In this document: positions 1 to 9,668 of the stretch, piece by piece | Layout: each line of letters begins with the position of its first letter | How positions within the stretch are numbered: the first letter of the stretch is position 1 | From: Nematostella vectensis | Taxonomy: Eukaryota; Cnidaria; Anthozoa; Actiniaria; Edwardsiidae | Length of the DNA stretch: 64,000 nt | NCBI RefSeq assembly: GCF_932526225.1 | Contig: NC_064037.1 | Coordinates: forward strand, 19,099,471 to 19,163,470 | Reading direction: 5' to 3' | The notes under the pieces: model-generated | The model's database searches: none | Seen by the model: the letters and a program-made list of their open reading frames with translations, nothing else | Told to the model about the DNA's origin: nothing | Program-made: the position numbers and the translations under genes

Positions 1-699
1 ATGGGTAGGCAGGGGTATAGGGTAGTAAGTGCTAGGTCATAGGGGTGTAGCATAGTTAGGGGTTGGTACTCAGGGGTATATGGTAGTAAGTGCTAAGTCA
101 TAGGGGTGTAGGTCAGTTAGGGATGGCTAGTCAGGGGTATCGGGTAGTTAGTGCTGAGTCGTACGGAATTATCTTAGTTAGGGGTGGGTATTCAGGGGTA
201 TAGGGTAGTTAGTGCTAGGTAGTAGATGTGTAGTTTAGTTAGGGTTGGGTATTCAGGGGTATTGGCTAGTTAGTGCTAGGTCGTAGGGGTGTAGCTCAGC
301 TAGGTGCGGGTACTCAGGGGTATAGGCCAGTTAGTGCTAGGACATAGGGGTGTAGTTTAGTTAGGGGTGGGTACTCAGGGTTATAGGGTAGGTAAGTGCT
401 CGGTTATAGGGGTGTAGTTTAGTTAGGGTTGGGTACTCAGGGTTATAGGGTAGGTAAGTGTTCGGTTATAGGGGTGTAGTTTAGTTAGGGTTGGGTATTC
501 AAGGGTATAGGGTAGTTAGTGCTACGTCACAGGGGTGTAGCTTAGCAAGGGTTGGGTACTCAGGTGTAAAGTGTAGTTACTGCTAGGTCGTAGGGGTAAA
601 GCTGAGTTAGGGGTAGGTATTCAGGAGTATAGCGTAGTTAGTGCTAGGTCGTAGGGGTGTAGCTTAATTAGGGGTGGATACTCAGGGATATAAGGTAGC
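1..699 (+). repeat. G-rich 61-bp satellite array, ~11 units
   Basis: Degenerate units carry TAGGGGTGTAG, TTAGGGGTGGG and TACTCAGGGG. Bases 1 to about 600 repeat almost unchanged from 2157 on, sharing private variants such as GGCTAGTCAGG and CGGAATTATC. This shows a higher-order period of 2156 bp. Confidence 0.85.
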
Positions 700-700
700 T

Positions 701-880
701 ATTATTATTAATTATTATTATTAATTATAATTATCATTATTATTTTAATTAATTATTTATTATTAATTATTATTATTAATTATTATAATTAGTTATTATT
801 ATTAATTACTATTAATCATTATTATTATGTATTATTATTAATTATTATTTATTAATTATGTTTTATTTATTATTATTAAG
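701..880. repeat. AT-rich block (TTA/AATTATT type)
   Basis: Irregular TTATTA and AATTATT units with the recurring marker TATGTTTTATTTATT near the right end. It joins directly to AAGGGGGTGGGTGCACAG, a sequence that elsewhere follows the right arm of the foldback. Confidence 0.85.
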
Positions 881-1401
881 GGGGTGGGTGCACAGGGGTA
901 CAGGATATAAACGGCAGGGTCAAAGGGGTGCAAGTTGGTAAACGCTTGGTTATACATGGGTAAAGGGTAGTTATGTGATTAGGTGTCATAGGGGTGTAGG
1001 TCAGTTAGGGATGGGTAGGCAGGGGTATAGGTTAGTTAGTGCTAGGTCGTAGGGGTGTAGCTAAGCTAGGTGTGGGTACCCAGGGGTATAGGCTAGTTAG
1101 TGCTAGGACATAGGGGTGTAGTTTAGTTACGGGTGGGTACTCAGGGTTATAGGGTAGGTAAGTGCACGGTTATAGGGGTGTAGTTTAGTTAGGGTTGGGC
1201 ATTCAGGGGTATAGGGTAGTTAGTGCTACGTCACAGGAGAGTAGCTTAGCAAGGGTTGTGTACTCAGGGGTAAAGTGTAGTTATTGCTAGGTCGTACGGG
1301 TAAAGCTTAGTTAGGGGTATGTATTCAGGAGTATAGCGTAGTTAGTGCTAGGTCGTAGGGGTGTAGCTTAATTATGGGTGGATACTCAGGGATATAGGGT
1401 A
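881..1401 (+). repeat. G-rich 61-bp satellite array, ~8.5 units
   Basis: Begins with the same sequence that flanks foldback right arms (GTGCACAGGGGTACAGG), then runs into ordinary 61-bp units. This length class of about 523 bp recurs throughout the window between a large AT block and a C-rich block. Confidence 0.85.
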
Positions 1402-1731
1402 GATATTATTGTTAAATATTATTTTTAATTATAATTTTTAATTATTATAATGTACTCATATTACCTAGCCCTTGAATCACTGCACCTGTTTGAAGCATCC
1501 CCTAAAACCCTGCACCTCCAATACCAAGCCATTGATACCCTGTACCCCTGTGTACTCACTCATTCATAAGTTGCACCCCTATTACCTAGTTCTTGATATC
1601 ATTGACCCTTATTACCAACCCTTGAAACCCTGTACCCCTTTGACCAACTCTTGTTACCCTATACACCTACAACTCACCCACAAAACCACTTATCTAAACG
1701 TCAACTTTACGTCCTTATCTTTACACCCCTG

Positions 1732-1737
1732 AAAAAA
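1732..1737 (-). terminator. Possible Pol III terminator (T6), left half
   Basis: AAAAAA on the + strand is TTTTTT for the leftward tRNA-like element, just beyond its 3' end. The run is kept in nearly all left halves of the window (AAAAAATCCC) and is five A or interrupted in a few, such as 10522 and 60347. Confidence 0.55.
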
Positions 1738-1746
1738 TCCCAAGTT

Positions 1747-1817
1747 GATCTGACCTGGATTCGAACCCCGGCCCTCTTGTTTGAGAAGCGAAGCCCGTAT
1801 CACTGAGCTATCGCGCC
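1747..1817 (-). pseudogene. tRNA-like Pol III element, left half (exemplar)
   Basis: Read on the - strand this resembles a tRNA gene. An A box (TAGCTCAGTGA, 1800-1810) has a D-stem GCTC/GGGC, and a perfect B box (GGTTCGAATCC) lies at 1757-1767. The D arm pairs, but the acceptor stem does not: only about 4 of 7 pairs form with GGCGCGA as the 5' strand, and the T stem has two mismatches. A working tRNA is therefore unlikely; a tRNA pseudogene or the head of a SINE is the better reading. The TTCGCTTCTCAA segment recalls the TTCGGCGCTCTCA of tRNA-Glu(CUC), but that origin is only a guess. A run of six T follows 9 bases after the end. Confidence 0.7.
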
Positions 1818-1908
1818 ACTCTCTTGAAAACTAGAAGTAACTACCGTATAGCCTTGTTTACCCAGCCTTATAAGGTATAGAGTAGTTTTTCCTTGATATC
1901 TCGAGAGT

Positions 1909-1979
1909 GGCGCTATGGCTCAGTGGTACGGGCTTCGCTTCTCAATCAAACGGGCCAGGGTTCGAATCCAGGTAAGATC
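1909..1979 (+). pseudogene. tRNA-like Pol III element, right half (exemplar)
   Basis: Rightward tRNA-like sequence with A box TGGCTCAGTGG at 1916-1926, which fits TRGCNNAGYNG fully, and B box GGTTCGAATCC at 1959-1969. The A-to-B spacing of about 33 bases between boxes is normal for a tRNA gene. The D stem pairs (GCTC with GGGC); the acceptor stem does not, and the T stem has two mismatches. A T-run follows at 1990-1994. It faces away from the left half, so the two would be divergently transcribed. Three sequence types occur in the window, by the loop after GCTT: A (CTCAATCAAACGGG), B (CTCAAGCAAACGGG) and C (CTGAAGCAAACGG). Confidence 0.72.
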
Positions 1980-1989
1980 AACTAGGTAC

Positions 1990-1994
1990 TTTTT
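1990..1994 (+). terminator. Possible Pol III terminator (T5), right half
   Basis: TTTTT about 10 bases after the right tRNA-like half, before CAGGGGTG. It is conserved as T5 or T6 in every full locus, which would bound a transcript of roughly 85 nt. Confidence 0.55.
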
Positions 1995-2016
1995 CAGGGG
2001 TGTTAAGGTAAGGACG

Positions 2017-3617
2017 GTGGCATTATGGGGTGGGTGCACAGGGGTACAGGATATAAACGGCAGAGTCACAGGGGAGCAAGTTGGTAAGCGCTTGGTCATA
2101 CATGGGTAAATGGTAGTTATGTGATTGGGTGTCATAGGGGTGTAGGTCAGTTAGGGATGGGTAGGCAGGGGTATAGGGTAGTAAGTGCTAGGTCATAGGG
2201 GTGTAGCATAGTTAGGGGTTGGTACTCAGGGGTATATGGTAGTAAGTGCTAAGTCATAGGGGTGTAGGTCAGTTAGGGATGGCTAGTCAGGGGTATCGGG
2301 TAGTTAGTGCTGAGTCGTACGGAATTATCTTAGTTAGGGGTGGGTATTCAGGGGTATAGGGTAGTTAGTGCTAGGTAGTAGATGTGTAGTTTAGTTAGGG
2401 TTGGGTATTCAGGGGTATTGGCTAGTTAGTGCTAGGTCGTAGGGGTGTAGCTCAGCTAGGTGCGGGTACTCAGGGGTATAGGCCAGTTAGTGCTAGGACA
2501 TAGGGGTGTAGTTTAGTTAGGGGTGGGTACTCAGGGTTATAGGGTAGGTAAGTGCTCGGTTATAGGGGTGTAGTTTAGTTAGGGTTGGGTACTCAGGGTT
2601 ATAGGGTAGGTTAGTGCTCGGTTATAGGGGTGTAGTTTAGTTAGGGTTGGGTATTCAGGGGTATAGGGTAGTTAGTGCTACGTCACAGGGGTGTAGCTCA
2701 GCAAGGGTTGGGTACTCAGGGGTAACGTGTAGTTATTGCTAGGTCGTAGGGGTTGGCTTTTTTAGGGGTAGGTATTCAGGAGTATAGCGTAGTTAGTGCT
2801 AGGTCGTAATTTATTATTTATTATATACTTATTGCTAAGTCATAGAGGTGTAGCCTAATTAGCGGTGGGTACTCATGGGTATAGGGTAGTTAGTGCTAGT
2901 TCGTAGGGGTTTGTTAAGTTTGCGGTGGGTACCCAGGGGTATAGGGTGGTTACAGCCAAGTCATAAGGGTGTAGTTTAGTTAGGGGTGGGTAACTCAGGG
3001 TTATAGGGTAGGTAAGTGCTCGGTTATAGGGATGTAGTTTAGTTAGGGTTGGGTATTCAGGTGTATAGGGTAGTTGGTGCTACGTCATAGAGGTGTAGCC
3101 TAATTAGCGGTGGGTACTCATGGGTATAGGGTAGTTAGTGCTAGGTCATAAGGGTGTAGCTTAGTTAGGGCTGGGTACTCACGGGTATATTGTAGTTAGT
3201 GCTAGATAGTAGAGGTGTAGTTTAGTTAGGGTTGGGTATTCAGGGGGTATAGGCTAGTTAGTGCTAGGTCGTAGGGGTGTAGCTAAGCTAGGTGTGGGTA
3301 CCCAGGGGTATAGGCTAATTAGTGCTAGGACATAGGGGTGTAGTTTAGTTACGGGTGGGTACTCAGGGTTATCGGGTAGGTAAGTGCTCGGTTATAGGGG
3401 TGTAGTTTAGTTAGGGTTGGGTATTCAGGGGTATAGGATAGTTAGTGCTACGTCAACGGGGTGTAGCTTTGCAAATGTTGGGTACTCAGGGGTAAAGTGT
3501 AGTTATTGCTAGGTAGTAGGGGCGAGGCGTAGTTAGAGGTAGGTATTCAGGAGTATAGCGTAGTTCGTGCTAGGTCGTAGGGGTGTAGCTTAATTAGGGG
3601 TGGATACTCATGGATAT
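2017..3617 (+). repeat. G-rich 61-bp satellite array, ~26 units with a short AT insert
   Basis: Longest G-rich stretch in the left part. Only 23 bp of AT sequence (2808-2830, TTATTATTTATTATATAC) marks the place where a heptamer block sits in sister copies, such as 7186-7294. The microsatellite has therefore expanded or contracted between copies. Confidence 0.85.
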
Positions 3618-4200
3618 AGGTTAATTATTATAATGTACCCATATTACCTAGCTCTTGAATCCCTGTACCTGTTTGACCAATACCCTAAAACCCTGCACCT
3701 CCAAGACCAAGCCATTGATACCCTGTACGCCTGTGTACTCACTCATTCATAACTTGCACCCCTATGACCTAGTTCTTGATATCATTGACCCTTATTATCA
3801 ACCCATGAAATCCTGTACCCCTTTGACCAACTCTTCTTACCCTATACACCTGTCAACTCACCCACAAACTCACTTATCTAAACGTCAACTTAACGTCCTT
3901 ATCGTTACACCCCTGAAAAAATCCCAAGTTGATCTGACCTGGATTCGAACCCCGGCCCTTCTGTTTGAGAAGCGAAGCCCGTACCACTGAGCTATGGCGC
4001 CACTCTCTTGAAAATTAGAAGTAACTACCGTATTGCCTTGTTTACCCGGCCTTATAAGGTATAGAGTAGTTTTTCCTTGATATCTCGAGAGTGGCGCTAT
4101 GGCTCAGTGGTACGGGCTTCGCTTCTCAAGCAAACGGGCCAGGGTTCGAATCCAGGTAAGATCAACTAGGGACTTTTTTAGGGGTGTTAAGGTAAGGACG
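3618..4200. repeat. Locus 2: C-rich block and tRNA-like foldback
   Basis: Very short AT spacer, C-rich block 3634-3893, foldback 3894-4200. Minus half 3931-4001, whose end reads GGCGCCAT rather than GGCGCGAT. Plus half 4093-4163, type B, with T6 at 4174-4179. Confidence 0.85.
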
Positions 4201-5040
4201 GTGGCATTAGGGGGTGGGTGCAGAGGGGTACAGGATATAAATGGCAGAGTCACAGGGGAGCAAGTTGGTAAGCGCTTGGTTATACATGGGTAAATGGTAG
4301 TTATGTGATTGGGTGTCATAGGGGTGTAGGTTAGTTAGGGATGGGTAGGTAGGGGTATAGGGTAGTAAGTGCTAGGTCATAGGGGTGTAGCATAGTTAGG
4401 GGTTGGTACTATGGGGTATATGGTAGTAAGTGCTAAGTGAAAGGGAAGTAGCTTAGTTAGCGGTGGGTGCTCATGTGTATAGGGTAGCTAGTGCTAGGTC
4501 GTAGTGGTTTAGCTTATTTTGGGGTGGGTACTCAGGGTTATAGGGTAGTTACAGCCAAGTCATAAGGGTGTAGCTTAGTTTAGGGGTGGGTATTCAGGGG
4601 TATAGGGTAGTTAGTGCTAAGTCGTAGGGGTGTAGCTTAGCTAGGTGTGCGTACTCAGGGGTAAGGGTAGTTAGTGCTAAGTCGTAGGGGGTGTAGCTTA
4701 GCTAGGTGTGCGTTCTCAGGGGTATAGGCTAGTTAGTGCTAGGACATAGGGGTGTAGTTTAGTTAGGGGTGGGTTCTCAGGGTTATAGGGTAGGTAAGTG
4801 TTCGGTTATAGGGGTGTAGTTTAGTTAGGGTTGGGTATTCAAGGGTATAGGGTAGTTAGTGCTACGTCACAGGGGTTTAGCTTAGCCAGGGTTGGGTACT
4901 TAGGTGTAAAGTGTAGTTACTGCTAGGTCGTAGGGGTTAAGCTGAGTTAGGGGTAGGTATATTCAGGAGTATAGCGTAGTTAGTGCTAGGTCGTAGGGGT
5001 GTAGCTTAATCAGGGGTGGATACTCAGGAATATAGGGTAG
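4201..5040 (+). repeat. G-rich 61-bp satellite array, ~14 units
   Basis: Contains two adjacent near-copies of a unit with the private variant AGCTAGGTGTGCGT (about 4620-4715), a local duplication of one unit. Confidence 0.85.
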
Positions 5041-5262
5041 CTATTATTATTAATTATTATTATTAATTATAATTATCATTATTATTTTAATTAATTATTT
5101 ATTATTAATTATTATTATTAATTATTATAATTAGTTATTATTATTAATTACTATTAATAATTATTATTAATTATTATTATTAATTTTTTATTATTCATTA
5201 TTATTATTAATTATTATTTATTAATTATGTTTTATTTATTATTAATTATTTATTATTATTAA
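5041..5262. repeat. AT-rich block (TTA/AATTATT type)
   Basis: TTATTA and AATTATT units with the TATGTTTTATTTATT marker near the right end, joining AAGGGGGTGGGTGCACAG. Confidence 0.85.
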
Positions 5263-5785
5263 GGGGGTGGGTGCACAGGGGTACAGGATATAAACGGCAG
5301 GGTCAAAGGGGTGCAAGTTGGTAAACGCTTGGTCATACATGGGTAAAGGGTAGTTATGTGATTAGGTGTCATAGGGGTGTAGGTCAGTTAGGGATGGGTA
5401 GGCAGGGGTATAGGGTAGTTAGTGCTAGGTCGTAGGGGTGTAGCTAAGCTAGGTGTGGGTACCCAGGGGTATAGGCTAGTTAGTGCTAGGACATAGGGGT
5501 GTAGTTTAGTTACGGGTGGGTACTCAGGGTTATAGGGTAGGTAAGTGCACGGTTATAGGGGTGTAGTTTAGTTAGGGTTGGGTATTCAGGGGTATAGGGT
5601 AGTTAGTGCTACGTCACAGGGGAGTAGCTTAGCAAGGGTTGTGTACTCAGGGGTAAAGTGTAGTTATTGCTAGGTCGTACGGGTAAAGCTTAGTTAGGGG
5701 TATGTATTCAGGAGTATAGCGTAGTTAGTGCTAGGTCGTAGGGGTGTAGCTTAATTATGGGTGGATACTCAGGGATATAGGGTAG
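5263..5785 (+). repeat. G-rich 61-bp satellite array, ~8.5 units
   Basis: Member of the 523-bp length class, nearly the same as 881-1401, including CACGGTTATAGG and the TGGGTGGATACTCAGGG end. Confidence 0.85.
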
Positions 5786-6400
5786 CTATTATTGTTAATT
5801 ATTATTTTTAATTATAATTTTTAATTATTATAATGTACTCATATTACCTAGCCCTTGAATCACTGTACCTGTTTGAAGCATCCCCTAAAACCCTGCACCT
5901 CCAATACCAAGCCATTGATACCCTGAACCCCTGTGTACTCACTCATTCATAACTTGCACCCCTATGACCTAGTTCTTGATATCATTGACCCTTATTACCA
6001 ACCCTTGAAACCCTGTACCCCTTTGACCAACTCTTGTTACCCTATACACCTATCAACTCACCCACAAAATCACTTATCTAAACGTCAACTTAATGTCTTT
6101 ATCTTTACACCCCTGAAAAAATCCCAAGTTGATCTGACCTGGATTCGAACCCCGGCCCTCTTGTTTGAGAAGCGAAGCCCGTATCACTGAGCTATCGCGC
6201 CACTCTCTTGAAAACTAGAAGTAACTACCGTATAGCCTTGTTTACCCAGCCTTATAAGGTATAGAGTAGTTTTTCCTTGATATCTCGAGAGTGGCGCTAT
6301 GGCTCAGTGGTACGGGCTTCGCTTCTCAATCAAACGGGCCAGGGTTCGAATCCAGGTAAGATCAACTAGGGACTTTTTCAGGGGTGTTAAGGTAAGGACG
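5786..6400. repeat. Locus 3: AT spacer, C-rich block and tRNA-like foldback
   Basis: AT spacer 5786-5834, C-rich block to 6093, foldback 6094-6400. Minus half 6131-6201; plus half 6293-6363, type A. Just beyond the arm it has the variant GACGACGGCATTAG, shared with loci 23 and 24. Confidence 0.85.
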
Positions 6401-7185
6401 ACGGCATTAGGGGGTGGGTGCACAGGGGTACAGGATATAAACGGCAGAGTCACAGGGGAGCAAGTTGGTAAGCGCTTGGTCATACATGGGTAAATGGTAG
6501 TTATGTGATTGGGTGTCATAGGGGTGTTGGTCAGTTAGGGATGGGTAGGCAAAGGGTAGTAAGTGCTAGGTCATAGGGGTGTAGCATAGTTAGGGGTTGG
6601 TACTCAGGGGTATATGGTAGTAAGTGCTAAGTCATAGGGGTGTAGGTCAGTTAGGGATGGCTAGGCAGGGGTATCGGGTAGTTAGTGCTGAGTCGTACGG
6701 GATTATCTTAGTTAGGGGTGGGTATTCAGGGGTATAGGGTAGTTAGTGCTAGGTAGTAGAGGTGTAGTTTAGTTAGGGTTGGGTATTCAGAGGTATTGGC
6801 TAGTTAGTGCTAGGTCGTAGAGGTGTAGCTCAGCTAGGTGCGGGTACTCAGGGGTATATGCCAGTTAGTGCTAGGACATAGGGGTGTAGTTTAGTTAGGG
6901 GTGGGTACTCAGGGTTATAGGGTAGGTAAGTGCTTGGTTATAGGGGTGTAGTTTAGTTAGGGTTGGGTACTCAGGGTTATACGGTAGGTTAGTGCTCGGT
7001 TATAGGGGTGTAGTTTAGTTAGGGTTGGGTATTCAGGGGTATAGGGTAGTTAGTGCTACGTCACAGGGGTGTAGCTCAGCAAGGGTTGGGTACTCAGGGG
7101 TAACGTGTAGTTATTGCTAGGTCGTAGGGGTTGGCTTATTTAGGGGTAGGTATTCAGGAGTATAGAGTAGTTAGTGCTAGGTTGT
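6401..7185 (+). repeat. G-rich 61-bp satellite array, ~13 units
   Basis: Ordered like 2017-2807, ending GTGCTAGGTTGTAATTTATT where the heptamer block starts. Confidence 0.85.
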
Positions 7186-7294
7186 AATTTATTATTTATT
7201 ATTTATTATTTATTATTTATTATTTATTATTTATTATTTATTATTTATTATTTATTATTTATTATTTATTATTTATTATTTATTATTTATTATA
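7186..7294. repeat. (ATTATTT)n heptamer microsatellite
   Basis: About 15 near-perfect 7-bp repeats of ATTATTT, ending TATATACTTATTGC. Sister copies at 2808, 34648, 36514, 38298 and 44900 have different repeat numbers. Confidence 0.9.
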
Positions 7295-8027
7295 TACTTA
7301 TTGCTAAGTCATAGAGGTGTAGCTTAATTAGCGGTGGGTACTCATGGGTATAGGGTGGTTACAGCCAAGTCATAAGGGTGTAGTTTAGTTAGGGATGGGT
7401 AACTCAGGGTTATAGGGTAGGTAAGTGCTCGGTTATAGGGGTGTAGTTTAGTTGGGGTTGGGTATTCAGGTGTATAGGGTAGTTAGTGCTACGTCATAGA
7501 GGTGTAGCCTAATTAGCGGTGGGTACTTATGGGTATAGGGTAGTTAGTGCTAGGTCATAAGGGTGTAGGTTAGTTAGGGGTGGGTACTCAGGGGTATATT
7601 GTAGTTAGTGCTAGATAGTAGAGGTGTAGTTTAGTTAGGGTTGGGTATTCAGGGGGTATAGGCTAGTTAGTGCTAGGTCGTAGGGGTGTAGCTAAGCTAG
7701 GTGTGGGTACCCAGGGGTATAGGCTAGTTAGTGCTAGGACATAGGGATGTAGTTTAGTTACGGGTGGGTACTCAGGGCTATCGGGTAGGTAAGTGCTCGG
7801 TTATAGGGGTGTAGTTTAGTTAGGGTTGGGTATTCAGGGGTATAGGATAGTTAGTGCTACGTCAACGGGGTGTAGCTTTGCAAATGTTGGGTACTCAGGG
7901 GTTAAAGTGTAGTTATTGCTAGGTAGTAGGGGCGAGGCTTAGTTAGGGGTAGGTATTCAGGAGTATAGCGTAGTTCATGCTAGGTCGTACAGGTGTAGCT
8001 TAATTAGGGGTGGATACTCATGGATAT
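7295..8027 (+). repeat. G-rich 61-bp satellite array, ~12 units
   Basis: Contains the GTCAACGGGGTGTAGC and GGGGCGAGGC unit variants that mark the second G-rich array of this higher-order type. Confidence 0.85.
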
Positions 8028-8610
8028 AGGGTAATTATTATAATGTACCCATATTACCTAGCTCTTGAATCCCTGTACCCGTTTGAACCATACCCTAAAA
8101 CCCTGCACCTCCAAGACCAAGCCATTGATACCCTGTACGCCTGTGTACTCACTCATTCATAACTTGCACCCCTATGACCTAGTTCTTGATATCATCGACC
8201 CTTATTATCAACCCATGAAATACTGTACCCCTTTGACCAACTCTTGTTACCCTATTCACCTGTCAACTCATCCACAAAATCACTTATCTAAACGTCAACT
8301 TAACGTCCTTATCTTTACACCCCTGAAAAAATCCCAAGTTGATCTGACCTGGATTCGAACCCCGGCCCTCCTGTTTGAGAAGCGAAGCCCGTATCACTGA
8401 GCTATCGCGCCACTCTCTTGAAAACTAGAAGTAACTACCGTATAGCCTTGTTTACCCGGCCTTATAAGGTATAGAGTAGTTTTTCCTTGATATCTCGAGA
8501 GTGGCGCTATGGCTCAGTGGTACGGGCTTCGCTTCTCAAGCAAACGGGCCAGGGTTCGAATCCAGGTAAGATCAACTAGGGACTTTTTCAGGGGTGTTAA
8601 GGTAAGGACT
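8028..8610. repeat. Locus 4: C-rich block and tRNA-like foldback
   Basis: Short AT spacer, C-rich block 8045-8303, foldback 8304-8610. Minus half 8341-8411; plus half 8503-8573, type B. Confidence 0.85.
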
Positions 8611-9449
8611 GTGGCATTAGGGGGTGGGTGCAGAGGGGTACAGGATATAAATGGCAGAGTCACAGGGGAGCAAGTTGGTAAGCGCTTGGTCATACATGGG
8701 TAAATGGTAGTTATGTGATTGGGTGTCATAGGGGTGTAGGTTAGTTAGGGATGGGTAGGCAGGGGTATAGGGTAGTAAGTGCTAGGTCATAGGGGTGTAG
8801 CATAGTTAGGGGTTGGTACTCAGGGGTATATGGTAGTAAGTGCTAAGTGAAAGGGAAGTAGCTTAGTTAGCGGTGGGTGCTCATGTGTATAGGGTAGTTA
8901 GTGCTAGGTCGTAGTGGTTTAGCTTATTTTGGGGTCGGTACTCAGGGTTATAGGGTAGTTACAGCCAAGTCATAAGGGTGTAGCTTAGTTTATGGGTGGG
9001 TATTCAGGGATATAGGGTAGTTAGTGCTAAGTCGTAGGGGTGTAGCTTAGCTAGGTGTGCGTACTCAGGGGTAAGGGTAGTTAGTGCTAAGTCGTAGGGG
9101 TGTAGCTTAGCTAGGTGTGCGTACTCAGGGGTATAGGCTAGTTAGTGCTAGGACATAGGGGTGTAGTTTAGTTAGGGGTGGGTTCTCAGGGTTATAGGGT
9201 AGGTAAGTGTTCGGTTATAGGGGTGTAGTTTAGTTAGGGTTGGGTATTCAAGGGTATAGGGTAGTTAGTGCTACGTCACAGGGGTGTAGCTTAGCAAGGG
9301 TTGGGTACTTAGGTGTAAAGTGTAGTTACTGCTAGGTCGTAGGGGTAAAGCTGAGTTAGGGGTAGGTATTCAGGAGTATAGCTTAGTTAGTGCTAGGTCG
9401 TAGGGGTGTAGCTTAATTAGGGGTGGATACTCAGGGATATAGGGTAGCT
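8611..9449 (+). repeat. G-rich 61-bp satellite array, ~14 units
   Basis: Closely matches 4201-5040, including the duplicated unit with AGCTAGGTGTGCGT. Confidence 0.85.
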
Positions 9450-9668
9450 ATTATTATTAATTATAATTATCATTATTATTTTAATTAATTATTTATTATT
9501 AATTATTATTATTAATTATTATAATTAGTTATTATTATTAATTACTATTAATCATTATTATTGATTATTATTATTAATTTTTATTATTAATTATTATTAT
9601 TAATTATTATTATTAATTATTATTTATTAATTATGTTTTATTTATTATTAATTATTTATTATTATTAA
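9450..9668. repeat. AT-rich block (TTA/AATTATT type)
   Basis: Same class as 5041-5262, with small unit-number differences; right end marker TATGTTTTATTTATT. Confidence 0.85.

Larger units (their letters stand above)
1402..2016. repeat. Locus 1: AT spacer, C-rich block and tRNA-like foldback
   Basis: Small AT spacer to 1451, C-rich block 1452-1709, foldback 1710-2016. The foldback arms start CGTCCTTATC and end GATAAGGACG-like (GGTAAGGACG). They pair as 1710-1823 with 1902-2016, with no gap but about 12 mismatches in 108 positions. The minus tRNA-like half is 1747-1817 and the plus half 1909-1979. The plus half is type A (CTCAAT after the D arm). The C-rich block is a diverged reverse complement of the 61-bp satellite unit. 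Confidence 0.85.

Noticed and set aside
1-700. CRISPR array
   Set aside because: The 61-bp units are continuous and degenerate, with no short constant repeat alternating with unique spacers.
701-880. AT blocks as decayed ATT tails of the LINE family
   Set aside because: Both contain TTA triplets, but no other LINE sequence lies next to any AT block, and the blocks are mostly 7-bp repeats. Not enough to claim.
1909-1979. Functional tRNA genes
   Set aside because: The acceptor strands do not pair and the T stem has two mismatches in both halves, though A and B boxes are kept. tRNA-like pseudogene is the supported call.
1710-2016. Foldback DNA transposon or MITE
   Set aside because: Ends CGTCC/GGACG have no flanking target duplication that I can see, there is no transposase, and the copies sit at one fixed place in the repeat unit.
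1915-2109. Repeated 61-64 residue frames on + and 71-residue frames on - starting at the tRNA-like halves
   Set aside because: They read across the A box, B box and T-run of the tRNA-like element and then into satellite. They overlap each other on opposite strands in every locus.
3655-3990. Repeated open frames of 85-111 residues running through the C-rich blocks (also 8065, 17171, 45859 and many others)
   Set aside because: They are C-rich satellite translated by chance, end inside the tRNA-like half at its TGA, and differ in start position and length between copies. No domain or codon pattern supports a protein.
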